The translations under genes were made by a program, and so were the position numbers. Positions 63,141 through 64,000 of a stretch of 64,000 nucleotides of DNA are shown in pieces. The notes beneath the pieces are model-generated. The model saw only the letters and a list, made by a program, of their open reading frames with translations. It searched no databases and was not told the DNA's origin. This DNA comes from an uncultured Hoeflea sp. (GTDB lineage Bacteria > Pseudomonadota > Alphaproteobacteria > Rhizobiales > Rhizobiaceae). Each line of letters starts with the position of its first letter. Within the stretch, counting starts at the first letter, position 1. Where the stretch lies: NCBI RefSeq assembly GCF_947501405.1, contig NZ_CANMVK010000001.1:930001-994000 (forward strand). Reading direction: 5' to 3'.

Positions 63141-64000
63141 TCAGAAACCGATGGATTGCAGATAGGCGCGGTTGGCCCTGGCGTCGCCCACCGGGTCGGG
63201 GTCGAGTGTTGGATCGCAATCCTGTTCCACCGTGCACCAGCCGTCAAACCCCGCATCAAGCAGCACCTGCCGAACGGCGGGGAAATCGACGTCGCCATCG
63301 CCGAGATTACAGAAGATGCCCTGGCCGCAGGCATCGTAGAAACCAGTGCGGTTGGCGATCACACGGGCTTTAATTTCGGGATCGATGTCCTTGAAATGCA
63401 TGTAGGAAATACGATCTATGTGGCGCTTCATGAAGGCCACCGGGTCAAATCCCGCATAGGAGTGATGGCCGGTATCAAAACAGATTTTCAGGATTTTTTC
63501 ATCCACCTCATCGAGCAGCCGCTCGAGTTCCGGTTCGAAATCGATGAAGCCGGCCGCATGGGCGTGCATGCCGACTGTCAGCCCATAGTCTTCGGCACCC
63601 ATCTTCGCAACGGTGGCGATGCGATCGCGGTACGCTGTCCATTCGGCCTTGTCCATCTGCTCGGCCTCATCGGCACGGCCGGCGGTCGGCGCGCGGCGCG
63701 GCGAGATCGAATCGATCAGCACCAGATGCTTGGCGCCATGGGCGCTTAGCGCCTTGCAGGTGCGCACCGCACCATCCATCACGTCGTCCCACTGCGCGGG
63801 ATCGTGAAAGGCGCGAAAGACCACGCCACCGATCAGTTCGAGACCGTTTTGGTCCAGCGCTTCGGCAAGAACGGCGGGGTCTTCTGGCATGAAGCCGACA
63901 GGGCCGAGCTCGATGCCGGTGTAGCCGGCCTCGGCGCATTGGCTGAGCACCGTTTGCCAGGCCGGATTGCGGGGATCATTTGCGAATTCGACGCCCCAGG
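63141..64000 (-). CDS. Sugar phosphate isomerase / inosose dehydratase-like TIM-barrel protein, partial
   Basis: Enters from the right edge; about 286 residues are visible, lacking only the first few. The xylose-isomerase-like TIM barrel has GYTGIELGPVGFMPEDP, HAHAAGFIDFEPELERLLDE, the metal-binding ICFDTGHHSYAGFDP and the following MHFKD. The start WGVEFANDPRNPAWQ closely follows IolE-type inosose dehydratases. Pairing with a Gfo/Idh dehydrogenase supports inositol or a related cyclitol as the pathway. Iron or manganese cofactor is expected for the family. Confidence 0.85.
   Translation of the reverse strand, partial: WGVEFANDPRNPAWQTVLSQCAEAGYTGIELGPVGFMPEDPAVLAEALDQNGLELIGGVVFRAFHDPAQWDDVMDGAVRTCKALSAHGAKHLVLIDSISPRRAPTAGRADEAEQMDKAEWTAYRDRIATVAKMGAEDYGLTVGMHAHAAGFIDFEPELERLLDEVDEKILKICFDTGHHSYAGFDPVAFMKRHIDRISYMHFKDIDPEIKARVIANRTGFYDACGQGIFCNLGDGDVDFPAVRQVLLDAGFDGWCTVEQDCDPTLDPDPVGDARANRAYLQSIGF

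Overview
This window is GC-rich, densely coded chromosomal DNA. Family content and protein style point to an alphaproteobacterium of the Rhizobiales (Rhizobiaceae or Phyllobacteriaceae type, for example Hoeflea-like). Supporting signs are a PdhS/PleC-like histidine kinase, an aqpS-arsC arsenic pair, a NarR-type regulator next to narK, a sugar ABC operon with rhizobial layout, an IolE/Gfo-Idh pair and RIME-like palindromic intergenic repeats. The genus cannot be fixed from the sequence alone.

Layout. 0-10 kb: the end of cobT, a sensor kinase, then housekeeping genes (nuclease, GST, uracil-DNA glycosylase family, Lrp regulator, DUF302, AlkD-like repair protein, 3-hydroxyisobutyrate dehydrogenase family, penicillin acylase family, TPR-methyltransferase). 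10-20 kb: a polar amino-acid ABC transporter lacking an adjacent ATPase, molybdenum cofactor genes mobA and moaA, a Bcr/CflA exporter, an EamA transporter, and a MarR regulator divergent from a hydrolase/flavoprotein pair. 20-27 kb: two L,D-transpeptidases, a GGDEF protein, class I fumarase and arsC-aqpS. 27.3-30.3 kb: an accessory islet with two palindromic repeats, an AraC regulator, an alpha/beta hydrolase and an IS3 orfA remnant; base composition is visibly lower in GC than its surroundings.

30.3-47.9 kb is the main functional block, for respiratory nitrate reduction. It holds a Crp/Fnr-family regulator without FeS cysteines (NarR-like), then usp-narK1-narK2-narGHJI, a parvulin gene and a DUF2478 gene, followed by L-lactate dehydrogenase and, convergent with it, a ppsA-pfkB operon. 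A perfect Fnr/Dnr-type box (TTGAT-N4-ATCAA) precedes usp-nar. A very good one precedes ppsA and a weaker one precedes ldh. The sequence therefore suggests one regulon coupling nitrate respiration to a change in lower and upper glycolysis. MoaA, MobA and the DUF2478 protein fit the molybdenum demand of NarG.

47.9-64 kb is a nutrient-uptake region. It contains a phosphonate/phosphite-type ABC transporter (phnDCEE), a sugar ABC transporter with a divergent LacI regulator and a perfect LacI operator, a DedA-like membrane protein, a phytanoyl-CoA-dioxygenase-family gene divergent from a second LacI regulator, a CDF-transporter remnant, a secreted hydrolase with a divergent membrane-anchored AraC regulator, and an iolE/Gfo-Idh pair running off the right edge.

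The most notable non-coding signal is a 106-bp palindromic element present three times in the same orientation (27615, 47942, 59029). One copy supplies the stop codon of phnE. I found no CRISPR array, prophage, tRNA or rRNA. I did not find a clearly unprecedented system. The best leads are the inferred Fnr-type regulon, the hairpins in the first three intergenic gaps of the nar operon, and the repeat family.
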